Shown: one piece after another, positions 15,724 to 23,953 of the stretch
Position numbering within the stretch: position 1 is the first letter of the stretch
How the letters are laid out: the number at the start of each line of letters is the position of its first letter
Source of the DNA: an uncultured Flavobacteriales bacterium
Lineage (GTDB): Bacteria > Bacteroidota > Bacteroidia > Flavobacteriales_E > Vicingaceae
Direction of reading: 5' to 3'
DNA: 64,000 bases
Assembly: GCA_937901255.1 (NCBI GenBank)
Contig: CALCHN010000047.1
Location: 1 to 64,000 of the forward strand
Notes under the pieces: generated by a model
Databases searched by the model: none
Told to the model about the DNA's origin: nothing
Seen by the model: only the letters and a program-made list of their open reading frames with translations
Made by a program: the position numbers and the translations under genes

Positions 15724-16842
15724 ATGAAAAAAATAGTAAAATACTTCTTAATTGCACTAGTAGTGCTAGGTGTAATTTTCGCTACTTCATTTTTTATTAA
15801 ATCTAATAGTAAATCTGCTGTTGTTTATGAAACTGAAACACCATTTAAAACCACTATTGAGAAAAAAACGGTTGCCACAGGAAAAGTTATTCCTGAAGAC
15901 GAAGTAGAAATTAAACCCCAAATTTCAGGTATCTTAGAAACCATTTTGGTAAAAGAAGGGGAAAAAATTAATGCCGGAGATTTAATTGCAAAAATTAAAG
16001 TTATTCCTAATGAATCTGCTTTAAACAACGCTATCGGAAGAGTTAAAAATGCAAAATTCAATTTAGAAAACGCTACGTTAGAATACAATAGAAATAAGCA
16101 GCTTTTCGATAAAGAAGTAATCTCTGCACAAGAATTCAACAATATAGAACTGAGATTTAACCAAGCCAAGCAAGAACTTAGCAATGCAGAAAACGATTTA
16201 CAAATTATTCAGCTAGGAACAAGAGATGGTGGAGTTGCCAATACGAATATAAAAGCTACCATTTCAGGAACCATATTAGAAATTCCTGTAAAAAAAGGAG
16301 ACCAAGTAATTGAAAGTAACAATTTTAATCCTGGAACAACTGTAGCCATTATTGCTAATTTAAGCAACATGGTTTTTGAAGGAAAAGTAGATGAAGCTGA
16401 AGTTGGTAAATTGAAAAAAGGCATGGATTTAAAAGTAAGTTTAGGAGCTATAAACGATAAAGAATTTGATGCGAAATTAAGGTTTGTTGCTCCAAAAGGA
16501 ATTGAAGAACAAGGTGCTGTTCAGTTTAAAATTGAAGCGGATGTATTTTTAGATTCTGCATTTTTTATTAGAGCAGGTTACAGTGCTAATGCTTCTTTAG
16601 TTTTAGATAAAAAAGAAAACGTGTTGGCTATTAGAGAAGCATTATTACAATTTGATGTAGAAACAAACGAACCTTATGTTGAAGTGGAAATTGGCGAACA
16701 ACAGTTTGAAAGAAAAAATGTAAAGCTCGGAATTTCAGATGGTATTAATGTGGAAATTTTATCGGGAATTACGGCTAATGACAAGGTAAAAGTTTGGAGC
16801 ATTACCCAACCAACTAAAATAAATAGTAAACCTAACAGATGA
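15724..16842 (+). CDS. MacA/HlyD-type periplasmic adaptor protein
   Basis: Membrane-fusion protein joining the inner-membrane ABC permeases to the TolC-like channel encoded next. It is 372 residues. There is one N-terminal membrane anchor (about 5-24), a biotinyl-lipoyl half-domain (KPQISGILETILVKEGEKINAGDLIAKI, about 64-90), a helical hairpin (about 100-160), the second lipoyl half (TISGTILEIPVKKGDQVIE), then a beta-barrel and membrane-proximal domain. Its stop overlaps the first possible start of the TolC gene by 4 bp. Its placement after the second family B repeat keeps it inside the same operon. Confidence 0.93.
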   Translation: MKKIVKYFLIALVVLGVIFATSFFIKSNSKSAVVYETETPFKTTIEKKTVATGKVIPEDEVEIKPQISGILETILVKEGEKINAGDLIAKIKVIPNESALNNAIGRVKNAKFNLENATLEYNRNKQLFDKEVISAQEFNNIELRFNQAKQELSNAENDLQIIQLGTRDGGVANTNIKATISGTILEIPVKKGDQVIESNNFNPGTTVAIIANLSNMVFEGKVDEAEVGKLKKGMDLKVSLGAINDKEFDAKLRFVAPKGIEEQGAVQFKIEADVFLDSAFFIRAGYSANASLVLDKKENVLAIREALLQFDVETNEPYVEVEIGEQQFERKNVKLGISDGINVEILSGITANDKVKVWSITQPTKINSKPNR

Positions 16843-18191
16843 TAATTATGCAATTCAAAAAAATATTTATAGCTTTTATTTTCATTGCTTTTCAATCGAG
16901 TTTATTTGCTCAAGATACAGTAGAAAATAAAGTGTGGACGCTAAAAGAATGTGTTGATTATGCGTTGGAAAACAATATCTCCATTAAGCAATCGGAGTTA
17001 GATAAACTCAACCAATACCAAGATGTAAAAAATGCACGAGGAAATTTTTTGCCTAACTTAAATGCTTCTGCTTCTCAATCGTTTAACTTTGGTTCTTCTA
17101 TTGACGCAACAGGTTCTAGGGTTTCTGCTGATTACAGATCTAACAATTACAGCTTAAATTCTAATTTGGTGTTGTTTGATGGTTTTGCCAATATTTATAC
17201 GTTAAACCAAGCTCAAATAAATGTTGCTGTACAAGAAGCAAATATCACAAAAATGAAAAACGACATTTCCTTAAATGTTGTAAATGCTTATTTGCAGGTT
17301 CTATTTGCCAAAGAGCAGATTAAAATAGCTCAATTTCAGGTTGATATTAGCACAACAGAAGTAGATAGGATTACCAGTTTAGTTGATGCAGGCTTAGCTC
17401 CCAAAGGAGACTTATTAAACATTAAAGCTACTTTAGGTAGCGATGAACAAACCTTAATTGATGCTCAGAATAATTTTGATATGGCTACACTTAGGTTGGC
17501 TCAATTGTTACAACTCCCTGAAGGAACAATAGCAATTGAAGAAATTGAATTAAAAGACCCTAACAACAGTATCATTGCCAATGAATCAACAGTAATTTAT
17601 GAGAAAGCTGCTATTTCTTTTCCTGAGATAAAAGCTGCAGAACTTACTATTGAAAGTGCCGAAAAAGGTGTGAAAATTTCAAAAGCAAATTATTTACCTT
17701 CACTTTCGTTTAACTACAGTTTAAGTACGGTATATCAGCACAGACAAGGCTATCCGGATTTTTTTCCACATAATGAACAATTGGATAATAATCTTGGACA
17801 TTTTTTAGGCTTATCTTTAAACATCCCCATATTTAATAGGTTTCAGTTTAGAACATCTGTAACCCGAGCAGAAATAAATATGGAAAGAGCAAAAAACAAT
17901 TTAGAAAGTGAAAAGCTACGATTAAGAGAATCTGTGCAAATTGCTTATACAGATGCTAAGTCAGCTTCTAAATCGTTTGAAGCATCTAAAAAATCTGTTG
18001 AAGCACAAAATGAAGCTTTTAAATATGCTCAAGAAAGATTTCAGGTGGGTAATATGAATGCTTTTGATTTTAACCAAACCAAAAATAGGTTATTTACTGC
18101 TGAATCTCAATTATTGAGATCTAAATATGATTATACTTTCAAACTAAAAGTGTTAGAGTTTTATTACGGAGTTCCTTTTGTAGCAGAATAA
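16839..18191 (+). CDS. TolC-family outer-membrane efflux channel
   Basis: Outer-membrane exit duct for the export operon. It is 450 residues. A signal peptide (about 4-25, ending LFAQD) is followed by two OEP repeats: LKECVDYALENNISIKQ (about 35) begins the first, and long coiled-coil helices (about 120-220 and 330-420) with TRAEINMERAKNNLESEKLRLRESV are characteristic. Two starts are possible, ATG at 16839 (overlapping the adaptor stop) or ATG at 16848, which gives the cleaner signal peptide MQFKKIF. As the last gene of the ATPase-permease-permease-adaptor-channel set it completes a tripartite pump, without an adjacent regulator. Confidence 0.93.
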   Translation: MIIMQFKKIFIAFIFIAFQSSLFAQDTVENKVWTLKECVDYALENNISIKQSELDKLNQYQDVKNARGNFLPNLNASASQSFNFGSSIDATGSRVSADYRSNNYSLNSNLVLFDGFANIYTLNQAQINVAVQEANITKMKNDISLNVVNAYLQVLFAKEQIKIAQFQVDISTTEVDRITSLVDAGLAPKGDLLNIKATLGSDEQTLIDAQNNFDMATLRLAQLLQLPEGTIAIEEIELKDPNNSIIANESTVIYEKAAISFPEIKAAELTIESAEKGVKISKANYLPSLSFNYSLSTVYQHRQGYPDFFPHNEQLDNNLGHFLGLSLNIPIFNRFQFRTSVTRAEINMERAKNNLESEKLRLRESVQIAYTDAKSASKSFEASKKSVEAQNEAFKYAQERFQVGNMNAFDFNQTKNRLFTAESQLLRSKYDYTFKLKVLEFYYGVPFVAE

Positions 18192-18216
18192 TCAAACTCA
18201 AGTTAGGTAGTTTTGG

Positions 18217-18224
18217 TAACTTTG
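18217..18224 (+). promoter_or_regulatory. Candidate -7 element of the DUF493 gene
   Basis: TAACTTTG matches TAnnTTTG exactly and lies 18 bp before the ATG at 18243. No standard -33 TTG is visible. Confidence 0.35.
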
Positions 18225-18242
18225 TCTTTCTAAAAAATACAA

Positions 18243-18527
18243 ATGGACAAAAAAGAAAAAGAAACATTTTACAATAATCTAAAAAGCAAATTAGAAGAGC
18301 AATTTAGCTGGCCGAGTGTTTACATGTTTAAGTTTATCATTCCTGCCGATAATCATAAGTTAGCGTTGGTAGAGGCGTTGTTTGGCAAAGAAGCTGAAGT
18401 GCTTACCCGACAATCGAAAACAAACAAGTTTATTAGCGTTACTGCAAAGGAAATGATGATAAACCCCGATGAAATTATTGAGGTGTATAAAAAAGCGGAA
18501 AAAATTGAGGGAATAATTTCTCTTTAA
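18243..18527 (+). CDS. DUF493 (YbeD-like) family protein
   Basis: A 94-residue cytoplasmic protein with the ACT-like alpha/beta pattern of the DUF493/YbeD family: FSWPSVYMFKFIIPADNHKL at about residues 20-39, then SKTNKFISVTAKEMMINPDEIIEVYKKAEKIEGIISL. In E. coli, YbeD is encoded beside the lipoate genes, and the fold resembles allosteric regulatory domains, but no activity is established. Here it is separate from lipA, which lies about 10 kb away. It converges with the Crp/Fnr gene with only 14 bp between stops and no obvious terminator. Confidence 0.88.
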   Translation: MDKKEKETFYNNLKSKLEEQFSWPSVYMFKFIIPADNHKLALVEALFGKEAEVLTRQSKTNKFISVTAKEMMINPDEIIEVYKKAEKIEGIISL

Positions 18528-18541
18528 ACAACTTCAGGTAA

Positions 18542-19252
18542 TTATTCAAAAACATTTGCCACTCTTGTTAAACCAGGAATATTAAGTAGTTTAATATTTC
18601 TACCTTCAACGGCAATGAGCTTGTCTTTTTTAAATTCTGATAATAACCTGATAACCGATTCTGTTGCAGTACCAACAATGTTTGCTAATTCTTCTCTTGA
18701 TAATTTTACCTGAATATTTTTTTCTTCATCCATATCAAAAGTATCTTTAAGAATTAAAAGTGTTTCTGCAAGCCTTTCTCTTACTGGTTTTTGAGCTAAA
18801 TCGGTAATTATTTTTGCAGCTTCTCCTAACTCATGACTCAACATCTTTAAAAACTTAAAGTTGAAGTTAGGGTTTTGAGTTATCATAGAAAAAATTTGGT
18901 CTCTGGGTATAAAGCAAATAGTAGTATCATCTTCAAGTGCAGCGGCAGAAGCAGACAATGGTTCCTCGCTTAGCAAAGCTCTATAACCAACTACATCTCC
19001 TGGTTTTGCAAAACGAATTATTTGCTCTTTCCCTTCAGCACCTATCTGAAAAAGCTTTACCTTTCCTTTGTTAATGCAGTAAATTCCATTTGTTCTATTT
19101 CCTTCATGAAAAACTACTTGTCCTTTATTGTAAAAATTACACCCTTTGCTATTATCAATTTCTTCAACTTGTTCGTTGTTTAATGCACAAAAAACAGACA
19201 AATGCTTTGTTCCACAGGTTTTACAACTAGGAAATTCTTTTTGATTCTTCAT
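18542..19252 (-). CDS. Crp/Fnr-family transcriptional regulator with four N-terminal cysteines
   Basis: A 236-residue regulator with an N-terminal cyclic-nucleotide-binding-type beta-roll (about 40-150), a long dimer helix (about 150-180) and a C-terminal winged helix-turn-helix containing LSREELANIVGTATESVIRLLSEFKKDKLI (about 188-217). The extreme N-terminus has Cys10-x2-Cys13-x8-Cys22 and Cys38, reminiscent of the Cys cluster that binds the oxygen-sensing [4Fe-4S] centre in FNR, although spacing differs from the E. coli ligands (Cys20, 23, 29, 122). The recognition helix has E-S-V-x-R, matching the FNR-type contact pattern. Oxygen or redox sensing is therefore plausible. Targets are unknown. 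Confidence 0.9.
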   Translation of the reverse strand: MKNQKEFPSCKTCGTKHLSVFCALNNEQVEEIDNSKGCNFYNKGQVVFHEGNRTNGIYCINKGKVKLFQIGAEGKEQIIRFAKPGDVVGYRALLSEEPLSASAAALEDDTTICFIPRDQIFSMITQNPNFNFKFLKMLSHELGEAAKIITDLAQKPVRERLAETLLILKDTFDMDEEKNIQVKLSREELANIVGTATESVIRLLSEFKKDKLIAVEGRNIKLLNIPGLTRVANVFE

Positions 19253-19443
19253 TTAAAAATGTACTAAAATTTTTACAAAGATAAAAAATTAGCTGATGAA
19301 TGTCATGTTTTAACTTAAAGAATATTTTTATAAGTGTTTCTAATTCAACAAAAAAATTAATTTATCACCAATACCGTTCTTACTTCTAACATTTTTTTAC
19401 TACCTTAGTCAATAATTCTATTAACCAAACCATATCATAACCT

Positions 19444-19635
19444 ATGAAAACTGGCATTGTAAAATTTTTCAATCAGCTTAAAGGTTTTGGCTTTATTAAA
19501 GACCAAGAAACAGGCGAAGAATATTTTGTTCATGAAAAAGGACTTCTTGAAAAAATTGTTGATGAAGATACTGTTACATTCGAGTTAAGAGAAGGAAAAA
19601 AAGGACTTAATGCCTTTAATGTAAAGAAAAAGTAA
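19444..19635 (+). CDS. Cold-shock domain protein
   Basis: A 63-residue single cold-shock domain that binds single-stranded RNA/DNA. RNP1 is represented by KGFGFIKD (about 14-21) and RNP2 by EEYFVHEKGL (about 25-34), where Bacteroidota members carry Y-F-V-H instead of V-F-V-H. The C-terminus, LREGKKGLNAFNVKKK, is the usual final strand with a basic end. The 191-bp upstream region is AT-rich; TACCTTAG (19401-19408) is a weak -7-like match. It is followed by ettA after 77 bp. Cold induction itself is not shown by the sequence. Confidence 0.92.
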   Translation: MKTGIVKFFNQLKGFGFIKDQETGEEYFVHEKGLLEKIVDEDTVTFELREGKKGLNAFNVKKK

Positions 19636-19712
19636 GTAAAATAAATTTCGCTTAATCACTAGTTTATATTGCCCCAAAATAGTGATATTTGCATAAAAAT
19701 ATAGTTACAATT

Positions 19713-21398
19713 ATGAGTGATGATAAAAAAGTAATCTTTTCGATGAATAAGGTCGGAAAGACATTACCAAACGGAAAAGTTATATTAAAAGACATCTATT
19801 TATCCTTTTTTTATGGAGCCAAAATAGGAATTATTGGTCTTAATGGTTCAGGGAAATCTACCGTAATGAAAATTATTGCAGGAGTAGAAAAATCTTATCA
19901 AGGAGATGTTACATTTTCTCCAGGTTATACCGTTGGGTATTTAGAGCAAGAACCTCAACTTGATGAAACAAAAACAGTAAAAGAAATAGTTCAAGAAGGA
20001 GCTCAAGAAACCATTGATGTACTTAATGAGTATGAGTTAGTAAACAATAGCTTTGGCGACCCAGAAGTATATGAAAACCCTGAAAAGATGGAAGCTGCAA
20101 TGAAAAGACAAGCAGAACTTCAGGATAAAATTGATGCCCTTAATGCTTGGGAACTTGATGCTAAACTTGCTAGAGCAATGGATGCGTTAAACTGCCCACC
20201 AGAAGATGCTTCAATAGCCAACCTTTCGGGAGGTGAAAAAAGAAGAGTTGCTCTATGCAGATTACTACTAAAACAACCAGATATATTATTACTTGATGAG
20301 CCAACCAACCACTTAGATACAGAAAGTGTGTATTGGTTAGAACAACACTTACAACAATATCCGGGAACGGTTATAGCCATTACCCACGACAGGTATTTCT
20401 TAGATAATGTTGCCGGTTGGATATTAGAATTAGATAGAGGTCATGGTATTCCTTGGAAAGGAAATTACTCTTCTTGGTTAGAACAAAAATCTAACAGATT
20501 GGCTCAGGAAGAAAAAACCGAAAGTAAAAGAAGAAAAACTCTTGAGCGTGAGTTAGAGTGGACAAGAATGAACGCAAAAGGAAGACAAACAAAATCTAAA
20601 GCCAGGTTAAGTAACTACGATAAATTATTAAGCGAAGGAACTTCAGAAAAAGAAGCTAAACTAGAGCTTTTTATTCCTAACGGACCACGTTTAGGAAATG
20701 AAGTTATTGAAGCGATAAACATCTCAAAATCTTTTGGTGATAACATTTTATACGAAAATCTTTCTTTTAAATTACCTCCTGCAAGTATAGTTGGAATTAT
20801 TGGTCCAAACGGAGCAGGTAAAACAACACTTTTTAGGTTAATTATGGGAGAAGAACAACCTGATACAGGAGAATTTAAAGTTGGCGAAACCGTTAAAATT
20901 GGTTATGTTGATCAATCTCACAAAGATTTATTAGACGATAAAACAATTTTTGAAGTATTCTCAGGAGGAACAGAAATGATGGAGTTTGGAGGAAAAACCA
21001 TTAACTCCAGAGCTTATTTATCTCGCTTTAATTTTGCAGGTTCCGACCAAAACAAAAAAGTGGGCAACCTATCGGGAGGAGAAAGAAACCGACTTCACTT
21101 AGCCATGGCAATTAAAGAAGAAGCAAACGTTTTGTTATTGGATGAGCCAACCAACGATTTAGATGTAAATGCCATAAGAGCCTTAGAAGAAGGTATAGAA
21201 AACTTTGGAGGTTCGGCAGTAATTATTTCTCACGACAGATGGTTTTTAGATAGAGTTTGTACACATATATTAGCATTTGAAGGAAATGCCCAAGTATATT
21301 TCTTTGAAGGTTCTTATTCTGATTATGAAGAAAACAGAAGAAAACGTTTAGGAAATGAACCACAACGCTTTAAATACAAAAAATTGGTAAAATCTTGA
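19713..21398 (+). CDS. ettA: Energy-dependent translational throttle protein EttA (ABC-F ATPase)
   Basis: Soluble ABC-F protein that binds the ribosomal E site and couples ATP level to entry into elongation. Two ATPase domains are seen: first Walker A GLNGSGKST with LSGGEKRRVALCRLL and DEPTNHLDTESV, second GPNGAGKTT with LSGGERNRLHLAMAI and DEPTNDLDV. A P-site tRNA-interaction linker with RRKTLERELEWTRMNAKGRQ lies between them. I place the start at ATG 19713 (561 residues) instead of an in-frame TTG at 19689, because the protein family starts at MSDDKKVIFSM and the extra eight residues are not conserved-looking. The C-terminal end FKYKKLVKS is normal. Confidence 0.94.
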   Translation: MSDDKKVIFSMNKVGKTLPNGKVILKDIYLSFFYGAKIGIIGLNGSGKSTVMKIIAGVEKSYQGDVTFSPGYTVGYLEQEPQLDETKTVKEIVQEGAQETIDVLNEYELVNNSFGDPEVYENPEKMEAAMKRQAELQDKIDALNAWELDAKLARAMDALNCPPEDASIANLSGGEKRRVALCRLLLKQPDILLLDEPTNHLDTESVYWLEQHLQQYPGTVIAITHDRYFLDNVAGWILELDRGHGIPWKGNYSSWLEQKSNRLAQEEKTESKRRKTLERELEWTRMNAKGRQTKSKARLSNYDKLLSEGTSEKEAKLELFIPNGPRLGNEVIEAINISKSFGDNILYENLSFKLPPASIVGIIGPNGAGKTTLFRLIMGEEQPDTGEFKVGETVKIGYVDQSHKDLLDDKTIFEVFSGGTEMMEFGGKTINSRAYLSRFNFAGSDQNKKVGNLSGGERNRLHLAMAIKEEANVLLLDEPTNDLDVNAIRALEEGIENFGGSAVIISHDRWFLDRVCTHILAFEGNAQVYFFEGSYSDYEENRRKRLGNEPQRFKYKKLVKS

Positions 21399-21462
21399 TG
21401 ATTTGCAACCAAATAACTAATTTTAGAGTCTGTAAATTTAGTATTTAGTCAAATTAATTATC

Positions 21463-23823
21463 ATGATAAAAAAAGTATTATTTAGTGCAATTTTATTTTT
21501 TGCAGCCATTAACATTAATGCTCAATTAGTTGTAAACACAGGAACAATGACTCCAACACAATATGTTCAAAATGTATTGGTTGGAGCAGGTGTTACAGTT
21601 TCCAATGTAACTTTTACTGGTGCTTCTACTCAAATTGGAGACTTTGATGGAACAAACACCTTTATAGGAATAAACGAAGGATTAGTTTTATCTAGCGGTA
21701 CTGTTGTAACAGCAATTGGCCCTAACAATAGTGGTAGTGCTGGTACGGGTATGTCTGGGAATGGAGATGTTGATTTAACCACCATTGCTGGAATAACTAC
21801 TTATGATGCAGCTGTATTGGAATTTGACTTTATCCCTGTAGGAGATAGTATTAAATTCAATTATGTATTTGGTTCGGAAGAGTACTTAGAATTTGTAAAT
21901 TTAGGTGTAAATGATGCGTTTGGTTTCTTTCTAAGTGGTCCTGGCATTACTGGTCCTTATACCAATTCAGCAGTAAACTTAGCTCTAATACCCAACACTA
22001 CAACTCCAGTTACTATTGACAACGTTAATAATATGAGCAACTCTACATATTATGTTGTAAACGGTACTGGCTCTAATGCTCCATACAACACTAACCCACA
22101 ACACATTCAATACGATGGACATACAGTTGTTTTAACTGCTCAAGCTCAAGTTGTTTGCGGACAAACATATCATTTAAAAATAGCTATTGCTGATGCTGGT
22201 GATGGCGTATATGATTCTGGGGTATTTTTAGAAGGAGGAAGTTTAACTTCTACTGGTGTAGATATAAATATCGTTACCGCAACTGGTGATTCTACTATTA
22301 TTGAAGGATGTGCTGATGCAGATATTTGTTTTACAAGAATTGATACAACCGGTATGGATACTGTACCTTTATTTATGACTGGACTTGCTACTAATGGTGT
22401 TGATTATAATATGCTACCCGACACCATTTATTTTCAGCCTGGTCAAAGTTCTATTTGCTTTACTATAACTCCTGTAGCTGACGGAACAAATGAAGGAATG
22501 GAAGATATTATTATAACAGCTCAAACTATTAATGTTTGTGGCGATACCGTTCTAACCACAGGAACGATATTTATAGTTGATGCTCCCGATATAAATATTA
22601 CAACAAACGACCTTATTCTTAATTGCCCTACAAGTGGTCTTACTATAAATTCATCCGCTTCTGGAGGATTGGCTCCCTACGATTTTACTTGGGTAAATAT
22701 GAATGGAGATACTTTAGGAAGTTCTCAAAATTTAAACACACCTGTAAACCAAACTGACACATTTATTGTTATTGTTACCGACAGTTGTAATTTAACTACT
22801 GCATACGACACGGTTGTAATTACAATAGCCACAACACCAATGACTGTTTCTGCTGGTAATGACATTACACTAAACTGCCCTGGACAAACGCCTACTTTAA
22901 TTAGTACAGTTAATGGTGGTAGTCCTAGCTATACTTTTAATTGGACTCCAGGAAATGTGAACACTCCTAATTATTCACCTACTGTAAACCAAACTACAAC
23001 TTACGTTTTACAAGTTACAGACGCATGTAACGTTTCAGTTTATGACACTGTTACCGTCTTTTTAAATTACACTCCTTTACAAATAACTGGTAATTCAGGA
23101 GATAGCATATTAAACTGTGTAGGAAACGACCATTTTATTGACATATACACCATAGCCACAAATGGAACAGCTCCATATACTTTTTCATGGAGCAATTCAA
23201 GTAGCGATAGTGTGGTTAATGTTAATGTAACCACTCCTACAACTTATTATGTTACTGTTACTGATGCTTGTAATTTTAGTGTAAATGATACCATCAACTT
23301 CACTTTTGCACCTTACACACCAATGAGTGTTGGTATTGCTGCTACAGATAGTATATGCATAGGTTCAACAACTACTTTAACCGCAATTGTAAATGATGGT
23401 TATCCACCATATTCTTACTACTGGAGTGATGGAATATCTTTTTCAGGAAATGGAAATCCTTCCGATTATACAACCTTAATTGGAGGTACACAAGTAATTA
23501 CCTTATCAGTTACAGATCAATGTAATGTTACAGAACAAACTACACATACAATTGAAGCCATAGCCTGTGAAATTACTATCCCTAACGTATTTACGCCTAA
23601 TGGAGATGGAAGTAACGACTATTTAGTTTTTGAAAACCTACAATATTTTCCAGATAATAAATTAGTAGTGTTTAACCGTTGGGGAAAAAAGGTTTACGAA
23701 AAAACAGGTTATCAAAATGATTGGAATGGAGATGGACATAGTGACGGAACTTATTTCTACATTTTAGAATTAAATGATTTTAACAATACTATACACAAAG
23801 GAACAATTACTATTTTAAGATAA
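21463..23823 (+). CDS. T9SS type B surface protein with choice-of-anchor L and Calx-beta-like domains
   Basis: A 786-residue exported protein. Signal peptide about 1-20 (ending NINAQ). Residues about 21-270 match the 'choice-of-anchor L' domain, with TPTQYVQNVLVGAGVTVSNV near the start and FVFGSEEYLEFV-like VFGSEEYLEFVNLGVND in the middle. About 270-370 is a Calx-beta-like segment. Four Ig/SprB-like repeats follow, each opening LNCPG/LNCVG and ending in a DACN-type turn. The type B sorting domain NVFTPNGDGSNDY ... VVFNRWGKKVYEKTGY ends the protein. Surface adhesion or matrix function is likely. The last ~58 codons are nearly identical to those of the next gene. Confidence 0.88.
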   Translation: MIKKVLFSAILFFAAININAQLVVNTGTMTPTQYVQNVLVGAGVTVSNVTFTGASTQIGDFDGTNTFIGINEGLVLSSGTVVTAIGPNNSGSAGTGMSGNGDVDLTTIAGITTYDAAVLEFDFIPVGDSIKFNYVFGSEEYLEFVNLGVNDAFGFFLSGPGITGPYTNSAVNLALIPNTTTPVTIDNVNNMSNSTYYVVNGTGSNAPYNTNPQHIQYDGHTVVLTAQAQVVCGQTYHLKIAIADAGDGVYDSGVFLEGGSLTSTGVDINIVTATGDSTIIEGCADADICFTRIDTTGMDTVPLFMTGLATNGVDYNMLPDTIYFQPGQSSICFTITPVADGTNEGMEDIIITAQTINVCGDTVLTTGTIFIVDAPDINITTNDLILNCPTSGLTINSSASGGLAPYDFTWVNMNGDTLGSSQNLNTPVNQTDTFIVIVTDSCNLTTAYDTVVITIATTPMTVSAGNDITLNCPGQTPTLISTVNGGSPSYTFNWTPGNVNTPNYSPTVNQTTTYVLQVTDACNVSVYDTVTVFLNYTPLQITGNSGDSILNCVGNDHFIDIYTIATNGTAPYTFSWSNSSSDSVVNVNVTTPTTYYVTVTDACNFSVNDTINFTFAPYTPMSVGIAATDSICIGSTTTLTAIVNDGYPPYSYYWSDGISFSGNGNPSDYTTLIGGTQVITLSVTDQCNVTEQTTHTIEAIACEITIPNVFTPNGDGSNDYLVFENLQYFPDNKLVVFNRWGKKVYEKTGYQNDWNGDGHSDGTYFYILELNDFNNTIHKGTITILR
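23646..23818 (+). repeat. Near-identical sorting-domain DNA, copy 1
   Basis: These 173 bp align without gaps to 26497-26669 with 7 differences that I counted. A stretch of 91 bp (23668-23758) is identical, including synonymous positions. Confidence 0.93.
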
Positions 23824-23837
23824 AAACAATATTTGTT

Positions 23838-23878
23838 AAACCTAATTATCCTTTAGAGAGGATAATTTGGTTTATTTT
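23838..23878 (+). terminator. Rho-independent terminator after the choice-of-anchor L protein
   Basis: Fourteen-bp stem AAACCTAATTATCC / GGATAATTTGGTTT with one mismatch, an 8-nt loop and a following T-rich tract, 15 bp after the stop at 23823. Confidence 0.75.
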
Positions 23879-23953
23879 TAATAGCTTGCAACTACTTTTC
23901 TTTAATCAAAGTCTTACTATCTAATAAAAATAAAAAACTCATAAAATCAAACA

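Noticed and set aside
19689..19712. TTG start extending EttA by eight residues
   Set aside because: Family start is MSDDKK at ATG 19713; the extension is not expected.
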